From: Bacteroidetes bacterium GWA2_30_7
Lineage (GTDB): Bacteria; Bacteroidota; Bacteroidia; Bacteroidales; GWF2-33-38
Length of the DNA stretch: 8,064 bases
Reading direction: 5' to 3'
Assembly: GCA_001768155.1 (NCBI GenBank)
Contig: MENC01000067.1
Span: 1,459 to 9,522 of the forward strand
Shown here in pieces: positions 1 to 6,697 of this stretch. Position 1 is the first letter of the stretch; the number at the start of each line of letters is the position of its first letter. The notes below the pieces were generated by a model that saw only the letters and a program-made list of their open reading frames with translations, did not search any database and was not told the DNA's origin. The position numbers were made by a program, and so were the translations under genes.

Positions 1-446
1 CGAATTGGGATTATTTTAACCCCTCCTATCTCAAAAGATTTTTCAGAAATTTCTTTCAAATTCATTTCCGGAATTCCCGGATATTTATTTTCTTTAAAAG
101 CATAGAAAAATTCATGTTCAACAGCTGTTAAAACTCTAGATTCTCCATACACATCTATTGGTTTTTTGTGAATATAATTAAATGCTCTAATATCGTCTAA
201 TCCGGCAATATGGTCGCGATGTTCGTGAGTTAGAATTATAGCAGTAAGTTTACAAATATTTTCTCTTAACATTTGCTGACGGAAATCTGGACCGGCATCA
301 ATTACAAAAACTTTGTCATCAATTTCGATTAAAATAGATGAACGTAAACGTTTGTCTTTTTCATTTAAAGAAGAACAAACTTCACATTTGCAACTTATTA
401 CAGGTACTCCCTGCGATGTTCCGGTTCCTAAAAATGTAATTTTCAA
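1..446 (-). CDS. MBL-fold metallo-hydrolase, PhnP-like (partial, 3' end outside window)
   Basis: This is the first 148 residues of a metallo-beta-lactamase-fold hydrolase; the frame is still open at position 1. The N-terminus reads MKITFLGTGTSQGVPV. It is followed by a cysteine cluster, C19-x-C21-x-x-C24, and by the fold's metal motif H74-E-H76-R-D78-H79. The Cys cluster next to the GTGTSQG loop resembles PhnP-type phosphodiesterases, which use an extra structural zinc. From family knowledge, the protein should be a cytoplasmic di-zinc/manganese hydrolase of a phosphodiester or similar bond; the true substrate is unknown. The start is TTG at 446-444. The frame has no ATG upstream before a stop at 473-471, and the GTGTSQG strand must begin within a few residues. 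The gene is divergent from the barrel protein at 645. The missing C-terminal part should carry the remaining metal-binding histidines. Confidence 0.87.
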   Translation of the reverse strand, partial: MKITFLGTGTSQGVPVISCKCEVCSSLNEKDKRLRSSILIEIDDKVFVIDAGPDFRQQMLRENICKLTAIILTHEHRDHIAGLDDIRAFNYIHKKPIDVYGESRVLTAVEHEFFYAFKENKYPGIPEMNLKEISEKSFEIGGVKIIPI

Positions 447-522
447 GTAGTAATTTTTATCAATGTAAAATTAGAGTTTGTATTTAGAATAACAAATTTC
501 TAAGTAAACTTGATACCATCAA

Positions 523-551
523 TTTGTTTAAATTTTAGTAAAATAAATTTG
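523..551 (+). promoter_or_regulatory. Bacteroidota-type promoter for the PorT-like gene
   Basis: TTTG at 523-526 (-33 element) is separated by 17 bp from TAAATTTG at 544-551, an exact match to the TAnnTTTG -7 element known for the Bacteroidota primary sigma factor. It points toward the gene starting at 645, giving a leader of roughly 85-90 nt. The assignment rests on motif and spacing only. Confidence 0.6.
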
Positions 552-644
552 TACTAAAAAATTGAATCAAGCGTTTAAGTAAAAAATCTATTAAAATTAT
601 GACAAAACGACTACTTTATATTAATCAATTAAATTTTTTTGAAT

Positions 645-1262
645 ATGAAAAAAGTTGTTTTTATTGCTTCAATGTTATTTGTTTCAGTAATTGTTTACTC
701 ACAAACTGAAAATATTAATTCAGATTTAAAAATCAGATTTGGATTCAATTTAGGTATAAATTATTCAAATCTTTTAGCAAAAGAAACTCTCCCTGAGAAT
801 GTTATAATTTCAAATGGGTTTGGCTTCAGATTAGGTTTATTAATGGATTATAAAATTTCAAAACATTTTATTTTGTCACCAAAAATCGAAATTTCTTTTA
901 ATAAAAGTAATGTAGATTTCGTAAATAACATCAATTTAAAAAAATCGTACAAAATATTCCCTTCGAGCTTAGATTTTATGGCACATTTGTATTATATAAC
1001 AGGAAAAGGAAAAGTAAAACCATATTTTTTGATTGGACCAGATTTTAAATTACCAATTGAAAGAAGCATTAATTCAAGTTCTATTTATAAAACAAATTCG
1101 GATTTAGCAATTGACTTTGGAATTGGATTTGAAAAACAGGCTCTTTATTATATTTTCGCACCTGAATTGAGATATTCTTTTGGATTATTGAATGTTAATC
1201 AAAATCCAGATTTAAAAACATTGTATTTTCATAATATAACATTGATATTAATTTTTAAATAA
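645..1262 (+). CDS. PorT-like outer-membrane beta-barrel protein
   Basis: The product is 205 residues. Residues 1-20 form a signal peptide: MKK, then a hydrophobic core, then a likely cut after VYSQ. The rest alternates polar and aromatic residues as in small outer-membrane barrels. It includes a first strand RFGFNLGINYS (31-41), a strand pair around FRLGLLMDYK and FILSPKIEISF, YFLIGPDF (127-134), and a glycine/aromatic-rich end (DFGIGFEKQALYYIFAPELRYSFG) finishing LILIFK. This fits the PorT family (OMP_b-brl_2) of Bacteroidota. Some members serve the type IX secretion system, but many do not, and no other T9SS gene is visible here. The ATG at 645 was chosen over a TTG at 639 in the same frame because MKK is a normal signal-peptide start. 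The gene has its own promoter at 523-551 and appears monocistronic. The barrel class is well supported; the specific role is unknown. Confidence 0.8.
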   Translation: MKKVVFIASMLFVSVIVYSQTENINSDLKIRFGFNLGINYSNLLAKETLPENVIISNGFGFRLGLLMDYKISKHFILSPKIEISFNKSNVDFVNNINLKKSYKIFPSSLDFMAHLYYITGKGKVKPYFLIGPDFKLPIERSINSSSIYKTNSDLAIDFGIGFEKQALYYIFAPELRYSFGLLNVNQNPDLKTLYFHNITLILIFK

Positions 1263-1350
1263 CTCACTTTATGTAATCAATTTATAACGTAAAGCAGGAA
1301 GAAAAAGCATAGAATTAAAACTGAAAAAAATCATTTAAGAATTTTAAACC

Positions 1351-1377
1351 TTGCGTTCTTAGCGAAAATTGCGTAAA
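1351..1377. repeat. TTGCGTTCTTAGCG-type dispersed intergenic motif (single degenerate copy)
   Basis: TTGCGT occurs at 1351-1356 and again at 1369-1374, with AGCGAAAA between them. This resembles the 'CTTTGCGTTCTTTGCG' phrase that I recall recurring between genes in many Bacteroidota genomes. Only one copy is in the window, so its dispersed nature is an inference from memory. Confidence 0.35.
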
Positions 1378-1629
1378 ATAAATCTTTGTTTGAAAGGTTA
1401 TGCAATCGTTATTACATTTACATAGTTGCTTCAAATGCCGTTATAATTTATTAATAAGTCCAATAATTATTTGTAGATATATTATGCAAACTCAGATATA
1501 GAATCCAAAAAAATAAAAGATAACAAAACGTACGAATATTAAATTTAAAAAAAAAAATAGTAATTTCAAGTAATTGAACAATTTTTTAAAAAAATAACTC
1601 TAAAAAAACAAAATCTTAATAAATATTTT

Positions 1630-1637
1630 TAAGTTTG
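1630..1637 (+). promoter_or_regulatory. Candidate -7 promoter element for the PKD lipoprotein gene
   Basis: TAAGTTTG matches the Bacteroidota TAnnTTTG element and lies 47 bp before the ATG at 1685. No TTG is found 17-23 bp upstream of it, so the -33 half is missing or unrecognisable. The leader would be about 40 nt. Confidence 0.4.
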
Positions 1638-1684
1638 TAACTTAATTATTAAAAACAAGTATTAATTTAAAAAACAAAAAACAG

Positions 1685-2740
1685 ATGAGAAAAACATTTA
1701 AAACACTAACAATTATTGCTATTACAGGAGTAATATTGATGGCTTATTCATGCAAAAAGCCAACGGCTAGTTTTACTTCAGATTTAACAACTGCAAAAGT
1801 AGGAGAAGTAATAACTTTTACTAATACTTCAACGGATGCAGCAGTATCAATGTGGGATTTCGGAGATGGAACACAATCTTCGTCAACTCAAAAAATGCAA
1901 ACACATGTTTACCAAAAAACAGGAACTTATACAGTAAGTTTGATGTCTGCAAAACGAAATGGCAAAAGCCCTGCTGATGCTACTAATATTGACATAACTA
2001 TTACAGATTCTAAAACACCGGTTGCAAATTTTACAGCTTCAAAAACAACTATTGTTGCAAACGAAGTTGTTACTTTTACAAGCACTTCAACTGATGCAGA
2101 AGAATTTGACTGGGATTTTGGTGACGGAAGCATTCAATTAGAAAATGGACCAACTCAAACTCATGTTTATACTATTAATGGAACTTATGCAGTAACATTA
2201 ACTGTTTACGCTGTTAATCACACACTTATGAATTCAAAAACAATTAATATAACAGTTGGTGGTACAACAGGTGTTAGTATAGTTGGTAAATGGAATTTTG
2301 TATCAAAAGACGTTACAGATATGAGAGATGGTGCATCATTTACTGCTATTAATGCAGGAACGTATAATGGTGGTTATCAAAATATGTCAAAAGCATCATC
2401 TGTTACTTATACTGAAAAGCATGAATTTATGCCTGAAGGTACTATAATAAAATCAGATGAAAACGGTAATTATATGAATGATGGAGCTTTCGTTATTTTA
2501 GATAACGCAAGAATGAAATTAAGTAATGGTTATAGTGCTGGAACTGCTTATAATCAAAGTGGTTCTGTAACTTATGGAACTTATGTAGTAACAGCAACAA
2601 GTCTTACAGTTACTTTTGTATCTACAAATGCTAGTTTACCTTCATATACTGACTATACAACTGGAACATATCCTAATTACACACCTCATGCATCAGGTGA
2701 AAAACAAGTTGTTACAACTGTTTATACTTATTCAAGATAA
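1685..2740 (+). CDS. PKD-domain lipoprotein with lipocalin-like C-terminal domain
   Basis: The product is 351 residues. A lipoprotein signal (MRKTF, a hydrophobic stretch, then MAYSC) places the lipid-modified cysteine at C23. Lysines follow it, with no acidic surface-export signal visible, so the protein may face the periplasm; that is an inference. Two PKD domains follow. Residues about 27-107 carry W57-D-F-G-D-G62, H74-V-Y and GTYTVSL. Residues about 112-192 carry W143-D-F-G-D-G148, H160-V-Y and GTYAVTLTV. The remaining part (about 198-351) begins IVGKWNF, as in the lipocalin-like domains common in Bacteroidota lipoproteins, and is rich in Thr, Ser, Tyr and Gly. PKD domains usually act in binding or as spacers; no catalytic motif is seen. 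The gene stands alone, with a candidate promoter element at 1630 and a strong terminator at 2762. Ligand and role are unknown. Confidence 0.85.
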   Translation: MRKTFKTLTIIAITGVILMAYSCKKPTASFTSDLTTAKVGEVITFTNTSTDAAVSMWDFGDGTQSSSTQKMQTHVYQKTGTYTVSLMSAKRNGKSPADATNIDITITDSKTPVANFTASKTTIVANEVVTFTSTSTDAEEFDWDFGDGSIQLENGPTQTHVYTINGTYAVTLTVYAVNHTLMNSKTINITVGGTTGVSIVGKWNFVSKDVTDMRDGASFTAINAGTYNGGYQNMSKASSVTYTEKHEFMPEGTIIKSDENGNYMNDGAFVILDNARMKLSNGYSAGTAYNQSGSVTYGTYVVTATSLTVTFVSTNASLPSYTDYTTGTYPNYTPHASGEKQVVTTVYTYSR

Positions 2741-2761
2741 TTTTTTAGATAATTAATTTAT

Positions 2762-2793
2762 AAAGACTGTCCTTTTAGGACGGTCTTTTTTTT
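2762..2793 (+). terminator. Rho-independent terminator after the PKD lipoprotein gene
   Basis: AAAGACTGTCC (2762-2772) pairs with GGACGGTCTTT (2778-2788), an 11-bp stem with one G-T wobble and a five-base loop (TTTTA). It runs into an eight-T tract (2786-2793). It sits 21 bp after the stop at 2740 and between two convergent genes. The T-tract serves the plus strand; the opposite side has no matching tract, so termination of mtgA here would be less efficient. Confidence 0.9.
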
Positions 2794-2805
2794 GATATTA
2801 AAATT

Positions 2806-3513
2806 CTATTTTAAATCAATACATGGTTCAATATTATTCATTTGCCTTAAAATCCATTGTTGTCGTCCGAGCATATAATTCGATGGTTTAGATGGATTAA
2901 ACTTTATTGGATTTGGTAACGATGCAACAATTAAAGCTGCTTCAGATTTTGATAATTTTAGTGCAGATTTTTTAAAATATTTTTGCGATGCAGCTTCAAT
3001 TCCATAAACGCCGTTTCCTAATTCTGCAACATTTAAATAAACTTCTATAATTCTTTCTTTACTCCAAATTGTTTCAATAAGAAATGTAAAATAAACTTCA
3101 AACCCTTTACGAATCCAGTCTCTGTGGGGCCATAAGAAAACATTTTTAGCTGTTTGTTGCGAAATTGTACTGGCGCCTTTTATTCTTTTCTTTTTTTGAT
3201 TATTTTTCATTGCTTTTTCAATCGATTCAATGTCAAAGCCCCAATGTTCAGGAAATTTCTGGTCTTCTGCCGCAATTGCCGCAATAACAACATTTTTCGA
3301 CATTTCGTCTATCGAAACCCAATCTTTTTTAAATGTAACATCTTTATCACCAAATGTTTGTTGAGCTAATCTAATAATCATTAATGGTGTAAAAGGAATT
3401 GGTACAAATCGAAAAAAAAGTGTACTAAGAACCGATAGCACAAGAAAAATAATTATTGATTTAATTAAAAGTTTGAAAATTCTTTTAAAGAAACCAGACT
3501 TCGATTTCTTCAT
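2806..3513 (-). CDS. mtgA: Monofunctional biosynthetic peptidoglycan transglycosylase
   Basis: The product is 235 residues, normal for MtgA, and consists of a glycosyltransferase family 51 domain without a transpeptidase domain. It polymerises lipid II into glycan strands on the periplasmic face of the inner membrane. A basic N-terminus and one membrane helix (about 14-36) anchor it. GT51 motifs appear in order: AAEDQKFPEHWGFD with the catalytic E83, KGASTISQQTAKN (112-124), RKGFE (135-139), and KERIIEVYLNVAELGNGVYGIEAASQKYF with the second key glutamate E147. The ending SEAALIVASLPNP is typical of the family. It is the last gene of a minus-strand operon, starting 7 bp after the bacteriohemerythrin stop, and converges on the PKD lipoprotein. 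All key residues look intact. Confidence 0.95.
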   Translation of the reverse strand: MKKSKSGFFKRIFKLLIKSIIIFLVLSVLSTLFFRFVPIPFTPLMIIRLAQQTFGDKDVTFKKDWVSIDEMSKNVVIAAIAAEDQKFPEHWGFDIESIEKAMKNNQKKKRIKGASTISQQTAKNVFLWPHRDWIRKGFEVYFTFLIETIWSKERIIEVYLNVAELGNGVYGIEAASQKYFKKSALKLSKSEAALIVASLPNPIKFNPSKPSNYMLGRQQWILRQMNNIEPCIDLK

Positions 3514-3520
3514 AATTTTT

Positions 3521-3937
3521 TTATAGTTTACTAAAATCTACTTTAAGAGTCTTTAAATATTCGTATAATTTTTTATCAGTTAATGTTAAATGACTTACAA
3601 ACCATTTTTTCAATAAAACCATGAGTTCTGAAGCAAAATCATCAACATTATAATTTTTTAATCCGAATTTAAATTCATTTAATTTTCTAGTAATTTCATT
3701 ATGTTCATCTGTATGAGCTTTAATGTCAGGATAACTATATTTTGTCATATAGTTATATTCTAATTGAAAATGAACTATTGCAAAGTTAGTTAGTTCATCA
3801 GTAATATCTGAAATTTCGTCTATATTTTTTTTGAATCGTGTGCCATTAAATAATTTAGCAATTAAACTTAGCAACTCCTTGTGTTGATTATCAATCTCTT
3901 CGATGCCGACTGAATAGCTATCATTCCATAAAAACAT
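3521..3937 (-). CDS. Bacteriohemerythrin (hemerythrin-domain protein)
   Basis: The product is 138 residues, a single hemerythrin four-helix bundle that binds O2 at a non-heme di-iron site in the cytoplasm. All seven expected ligands are visible: H19 (in DNQHKEL), H56 and E60 (HxxxE), H75 and H79 (HxxxH), and H116 and D121 (HxxxxD). The start MFLWNDSYSVGIEEID is the usual N-terminus of the family, which confirms the ATG at 3937. Proposed roles for stand-alone members are oxygen storage or sensing, iron handling and delivery of O2 to enzymes; the sequence does not decide between them. It lies 2 bp after the NUDIX stop and 7 bp before mtgA, so it is almost certainly co-transcribed with both. No fused signalling domain is present. 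Confidence 0.93.
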   Translation of the reverse strand: MFLWNDSYSVGIEEIDNQHKELLSLIAKLFNGTRFKKNIDEISDITDELTNFAIVHFQLEYNYMTKYSYPDIKAHTDEHNEITRKLNEFKFGLKNYNVDDFASELMVLLKKWFVSHLTLTDKKLYEYLKTLKVDFSKL

Positions 3938-3939
3938 AA

Positions 3940-4551
3940 TTAATTTGTAGTTTCGTTTAATACTTCTTTAATAGATGAATATGAATTTTGTAAAATTATA
4001 TTAAGATTTTGATTATTAAACCATTTAACTTCTGTAATATTTTCTTTTAACTGAGGTTTGAGTTTTTCGTCTTTTTCATATTTCATTTCAAACCAGTAAG
4101 TTTTCTTCAAAACCCAGTTATCATTTATTTTATAAATATGAAATGTAGGCTTCAACGTTTCTGTAATTACAACATCACTAATTCCGCATTCTTCGCATAC
4201 TTCCCTGATTGCAGCTTGTTTAAAGTCTTCGTTTTTTTCAACTTTGCCTTTTGGTAAATCCCATTTATTGTTTCTGAAAATTGCTAAAATCTGATTTTTA
4301 TTATTTTTTACAACCCCGCCTGCTGCATCAATTTGTGTGAAAATTGAACGAAAAATAAAGTCTAACTCATTGAAATCGTGATAGAATAAGAACAATTCTT
4401 TAATTTGCTCATTTTTAAGGAATTTGTCAACGCAAATTTTTAATGAACTTTTACTTACATATTTTGCAAAAATTCCATCATGATTTTTTATATATTTGCT
4501 GACATCATCTGTAATATAAACAGTTCGGTCATTATAAAATACTTTATACAT
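3940..4551 (-). CDS. NUDIX hydrolase with conserved N-terminal extension
   Basis: The product is 203 residues. The NUDIX box is complete: G102-x5-E108-x7-R116-E117-V-C-E120-E121-C-G123-I124, preceded by KWDLPKG. It should bind Mg2+ and hydrolyse a nucleoside diphosphate linked to another moiety; the substrate cannot be told from the box. The catalytic domain runs from about residue 75 (DAAGGVVKN) to the end. The first 74 residues (MYKVFYNDRTVYITDD and following) form a separate N-terminal part of unknown function, which I recall in many Bacteroidota NUDIX proteins near pyrE. It is the first gene of the operon with bacteriohemerythrin and mtgA. Its ATG is 8 bp from the divergent pyrE ATG, so its promoter must lie inside pyrE or its mRNA is nearly leaderless. 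Confidence 0.92.
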   Translation of the reverse strand: MYKVFYNDRTVYITDDVSKYIKNHDGIFAKYVSKSSLKICVDKFLKNEQIKELFLFYHDFNELDFIFRSIFTQIDAAGGVVKNNKNQILAIFRNNKWDLPKGKVEKNEDFKQAAIREVCEECGISDVVITETLKPTFHIYKINDNWVLKKTYWFEMKYEKDEKLKPQLKENITEVKWFNNQNLNIILQNSYSSIKEVLNETTN

Positions 4552-4559
4552 TTTAAAAT

Positions 4560-5186
4560 ATGAAAACAGAAAAACAAATAGCTCAAAACCTATTACAAAT
4601 TAAAGCAATTAAACTCGAACCTACAAATCCTTTTACATGGGCATCGGGTTGGAAATCGCCAATTTATTGCGATAATCGAAAAACATTATCGTATCCTGCA
4701 ATAAGACGTTATATTCGTGATGAATTTGTAAATTTAATTAATGTAAAATTTCCTGATGTTGAGCTTATTGCAGGAGTTGCTACCGGTGCTATTGCACAAG
4801 GAGCGTTAGTTGCCGATAAAATGGAACTCCCGTTTGTTTATATTCGTTCAACTCCAAAAGCTCATGGCATGGAAAACCTGATTGAAGGCGATGTGAAAGC
4901 AGGTCAAAAAGTTGTAGTAGTTGAAGATTTAATTTCGACAGGAGGGAGCAGCCTTAAAGCTGTTGATGCACTTCGACAAAAAGATTGTGAGGTTCTGGGA
5001 ATGGTTGCAATATTTTCGTACAATTTTCCCACCGCAATTGATAATTTTGCTGCACAAAATTGTGAATTATACACACTCAGCAATTACAATGCACTTATCG
5101 AACATGCACTAGAAATAGGATATATAAAAGCCGAAGATGTAGCAAATCTCTCGGAATGGAGAAAAGACCCGGCTGGATGGAAGTAA
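4560..5186 (+). CDS. pyrE: Orotate phosphoribosyltransferase
   Basis: The product is 208 residues, the usual length. It transfers a ribose-5-phosphate group from PRPP to orotate, giving OMP in de novo pyrimidine synthesis in the cytoplasm. The PRPP-binding motif is VVVEDLISTGGSS (119-131), with the acidic pair E122-D123. Other family signatures are FTWASGWKSPIYCDNR (25-40), where K32 and the following residues form part of the active site, then AGVATGAIAQGALVAD (71-86) and YIRSTPKAHG (94-103) in the mobile catalytic loop region. The N-terminus agrees with Bacteroidota PyrE proteins, supporting the ATG at 4560. It is divergent from the NUDIX operon across 8 bp. hisS follows on the same strand after an 82-bp repeat-rich spacer and may be co-transcribed. 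Confidence 0.96.
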   Translation: MKTEKQIAQNLLQIKAIKLEPTNPFTWASGWKSPIYCDNRKTLSYPAIRRYIRDEFVNLINVKFPDVELIAGVATGAIAQGALVADKMELPFVYIRSTPKAHGMENLIEGDVKAGQKVVVVEDLISTGGSSLKAVDALRQKDCEVLGMVAIFSYNFPTAIDNFAAQNCELYTLSNYNALIEHALEIGYIKAEDVANLSEWRKDPAGWK

Positions 5187-5207
5187 GATTTACGATTTTA
5201 GATTTAA
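5187..5207. repeat. Three tandem GATTTAC-like heptamers
   Basis: Directly after the pyrE stop are GATTTAC (5187-5193), GATTTTA (5194-5200) and GATTTAA (5201-5207). They form an imperfect 7-bp tandem repeat of a type I recall as scattered between genes in several bacterial groups. The periodicity is read directly; the family assignment is from memory. Confidence 0.55.
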
Positions 5208-5222
5208 CCAAACAACTAATAA

Positions 5223-5257
5223 CTTCAAACCACAAGCTACAAAACTCAAACTTCAAA
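5223..5257. repeat. Five tandem heptamers, consensus CnnCAAA
   Basis: CTTCAAA (5223-5229), CCACAAG (5230-5236), CTACAAA (5237-5243), ACTCAAA (5244-5250) and CTTCAAA (5251-5257) follow each other without gaps. AAAC then recurs at 5265, 5272, 5279 and 5287, that is every 7 or 8 bp. The pattern therefore seems to continue across the hisS start codon at 5269 into its first codons. Confidence 0.6.
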
Positions 5258-5268
5258 CAATCTTAAAC

Positions 5269-6648
5269 ATGAAACCTCAAACTATTAAACCCTCAATACC
5301 AAAAGGTACTCGCGACTTTAATCCAGAAGAAATGCTTCGAAGAAACTATATTTTCGATACCATAAAAGTTGTTTTTCAGAAATTTGGCTTTTTGCCAATA
5401 GAAACTCCTGCAATGGAAAATCTAACAACTTTGCTTGGAAAATATGGCGATGAAGGAGATAGATTGATTTTTAAGATTTTAAATTCGGGAGAATTCTTTG
5501 AGAAAGCCATCGAAAACAATAATAATTTAAAAACTTCTAAAGAAATCCTTCCATTTATTTCAGAAAAAGCTCTACGTTACGATTTAACAGTTCCTTTTGC
5601 ACGTTACGTTGTGATGAATAAAAACAATATAGCATTTCCATTCAAACGTTATCAGATTCAGCCTGTTTGGCGTGCAGATAGACCACAAAAAGGCAGATAC
5701 AGAGAATTTTACCAATGCGATGTTGATATTATTGGAAGTAACTCATTATTAAACGAACTTGAACTGATTCAAATCATTGATGAGATTTTTACAAAACTGA
5801 ATATTCCAATAGTTATAAAACTAAATAATAGAAAAATTCTGACTGCAATTGCCGATTTTATTGGCGAATCAGAAAAAATTACAGATATAACTGTTGCAAT
5901 CGATAAAATTGAAAAAATCGGAGTCGAAAAAGTTATAGAAGAACTTGTTACAAAAGGAATTTCCGAAAAAGCAATTAAGCTTTTAAAACCTTTTTTTGAA
6001 CTTGCTTCAAAGAATTTAACATCAAAAAAATTAATTGCAGAATTGCAAAAAATATTACAAAACTCCGAAATTGGACAAGAAGGTTTAACAGAAATTTCTA
6101 CAATTTATAATTATTTAGAAAACATTGATTGTAAAGCAGATGTAGAATTTGATATTACACTTGCCCGCGGATTGAATTATTACACAGGGGCAATTTTTGA
6201 AGTAAAAGCCAAAAATATAGAATTTGGAAGTATTTGTGGCGGTGGACGTTACGATGACTTAACAGGAATATTCGGAATGCCAGACGTTTCCGGCGTAGGC
6301 GTTTCATTTGGAGCAGACAGAATTTACGATGTTTTGAATGAGTTAAAACAGTTTCCCGAATCCGGCAATACATCTACAAAACTAATGTTTGTAAATTTTG
6401 GCGAAAAAGAGGAAATATTTTGCTTAAAACTTTTACAACAAATCAGAAACGCAGGAATAAACTCTGAGTTATATCCCGAACATGCAAAAATGAAAAAACA
6501 AATGTCCTACGCAGACAATAAAAAAATTCCATTTGTTGCATTAGTGGGCGAATCGGAAATGCTCGAAAACCTGATTACTTTGAAAAATATGAAAACCGGT
6601 GAGCAGAAGAATGTTGTGGTTGAGGAGGTTATTGAGATATTAAAATAG
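5269..6648 (+). CDS. hisS: Histidine--tRNA ligase
   Basis: The product is 459 residues, normal for this class II synthetase. It charges tRNA-His with histidine using ATP in the cytoplasm. The catalytic core shows KGTRDF (12-17), ALRYDLTVPFARYV (101-114), motif 2 as RADRPQKGRYREFYQ (135-149), histidine-specific LARGLNYYTG (298-307), ICGGGRYDDL (322-331), and motif 3 as GVSFGADRI (354-362). The C-terminal anticodon-binding domain runs from about 380 to the end. The ATG at 5269 is the only sensible start, as the next ATG is codon 22. Residues 2-7 (KPQTIK) precede the conserved PSIPKGTRDF and are encoded by what looks like a continuation of the upstream heptamer repeat. It lies 82 bp after pyrE. 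A weak hairpin surrounds its stop codon. Confidence 0.97.
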   Translation: MKPQTIKPSIPKGTRDFNPEEMLRRNYIFDTIKVVFQKFGFLPIETPAMENLTTLLGKYGDEGDRLIFKILNSGEFFEKAIENNNNLKTSKEILPFISEKALRYDLTVPFARYVVMNKNNIAFPFKRYQIQPVWRADRPQKGRYREFYQCDVDIIGSNSLLNELELIQIIDEIFTKLNIPIVIKLNNRKILTAIADFIGESEKITDITVAIDKIEKIGVEKVIEELVTKGISEKAIKLLKPFFELASKNLTSKKLIAELQKILQNSEIGQEGLTEISTIYNYLENIDCKADVEFDITLARGLNYYTGAIFEVKAKNIEFGSICGGGRYDDLTGIFGMPDVSGVGVSFGADRIYDVLNELKQFPESGNTSTKLMFVNFGEKEEIFCLKLLQQIRNAGINSELYPEHAKMKKQMSYADNKKIPFVALVGESEMLENLITLKNMKTGEQKNVVVEEVIEILK

Positions 6649-6656
6649 TCAATAAC
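6628..6656 (+). other. Inverted repeat around the hisS stop codon
   Basis: GTTATTGA (6628-6635) and TCAATAAC (6649-6656) are perfect 8-bp complements. The 13-nt loop contains the TAG stop (6646-6648). No T-tract follows, so this is at best a weak 3'-end or pausing structure. In AT-rich DNA it could be chance. Confidence 0.25.
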
Positions 6657-6697
6657 AATTAAAAATGATTTTATTAAAAGAACCTTAGAAAATAATT

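Larger units (their letters stand above)
1263..1684. other. 422-bp gene-free AT-rich intergenic region
   Basis: No convincing reading frame is present on either strand. The region holds one dispersed-repeat-like motif (1351-1377), an 11-A run (1547-1557) and, near its right end, a -7-like promoter element (1630-1637). A weak 8-bp stem at 1267-1274/1287-1294 lies just after the upstream stop codon. It lacks a T-tract, so it is not called as a terminator. Confidence 0.6.

Noticed and set aside
510..522. TTGAT-ACC-ATCAA palindrome between the two divergent genes
   Set aside because: It could be an operator, but 5-bp arms in AT-rich DNA with no second copy are not evidence.
639..644. TTG start two codons before the ATG of the PorT-like gene
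   Set aside because: The ATG at 645 gives a standard MKK signal-peptide start; the TTG adds only Met-Asn.
599..709. Short ATG frame overlapping the start of the PorT-like gene
   Set aside because: It encodes 36 residues without protein-like features and is out of frame with the signal-peptide gene, which explains the region better.
645..1262. Type IX secretion system locus
   Set aside because: The barrel is PorT-like, but no other por/gld/spr gene is nearby and the PorT-like family is broad, so a T9SS role is not claimed.
1267..1294. 8-bp stem with 12-nt loop just after the PorT-like gene
   Set aside because: It has one G-T wobble, a long AT loop and no T-tract downstream, so it is not supportable as a terminator.
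1927..2133. Minus-strand reading frame inside the PKD lipoprotein gene
   Set aside because: It is the shadow of a well-supported gene with clear PKD motifs; it has no domain of its own.
3154..3369. Plus-strand reading frame inside mtgA
   Set aside because: It is opposite the GT51 catalytic motifs and is Phe/Asn-rich low-complexity, typical of an antisense shadow.
6155..6373. Minus-strand reading frame inside hisS
   Set aside because: It lies over the conserved LARGLNYYTG and GGGRYDDL codons of hisS and shows no family features.
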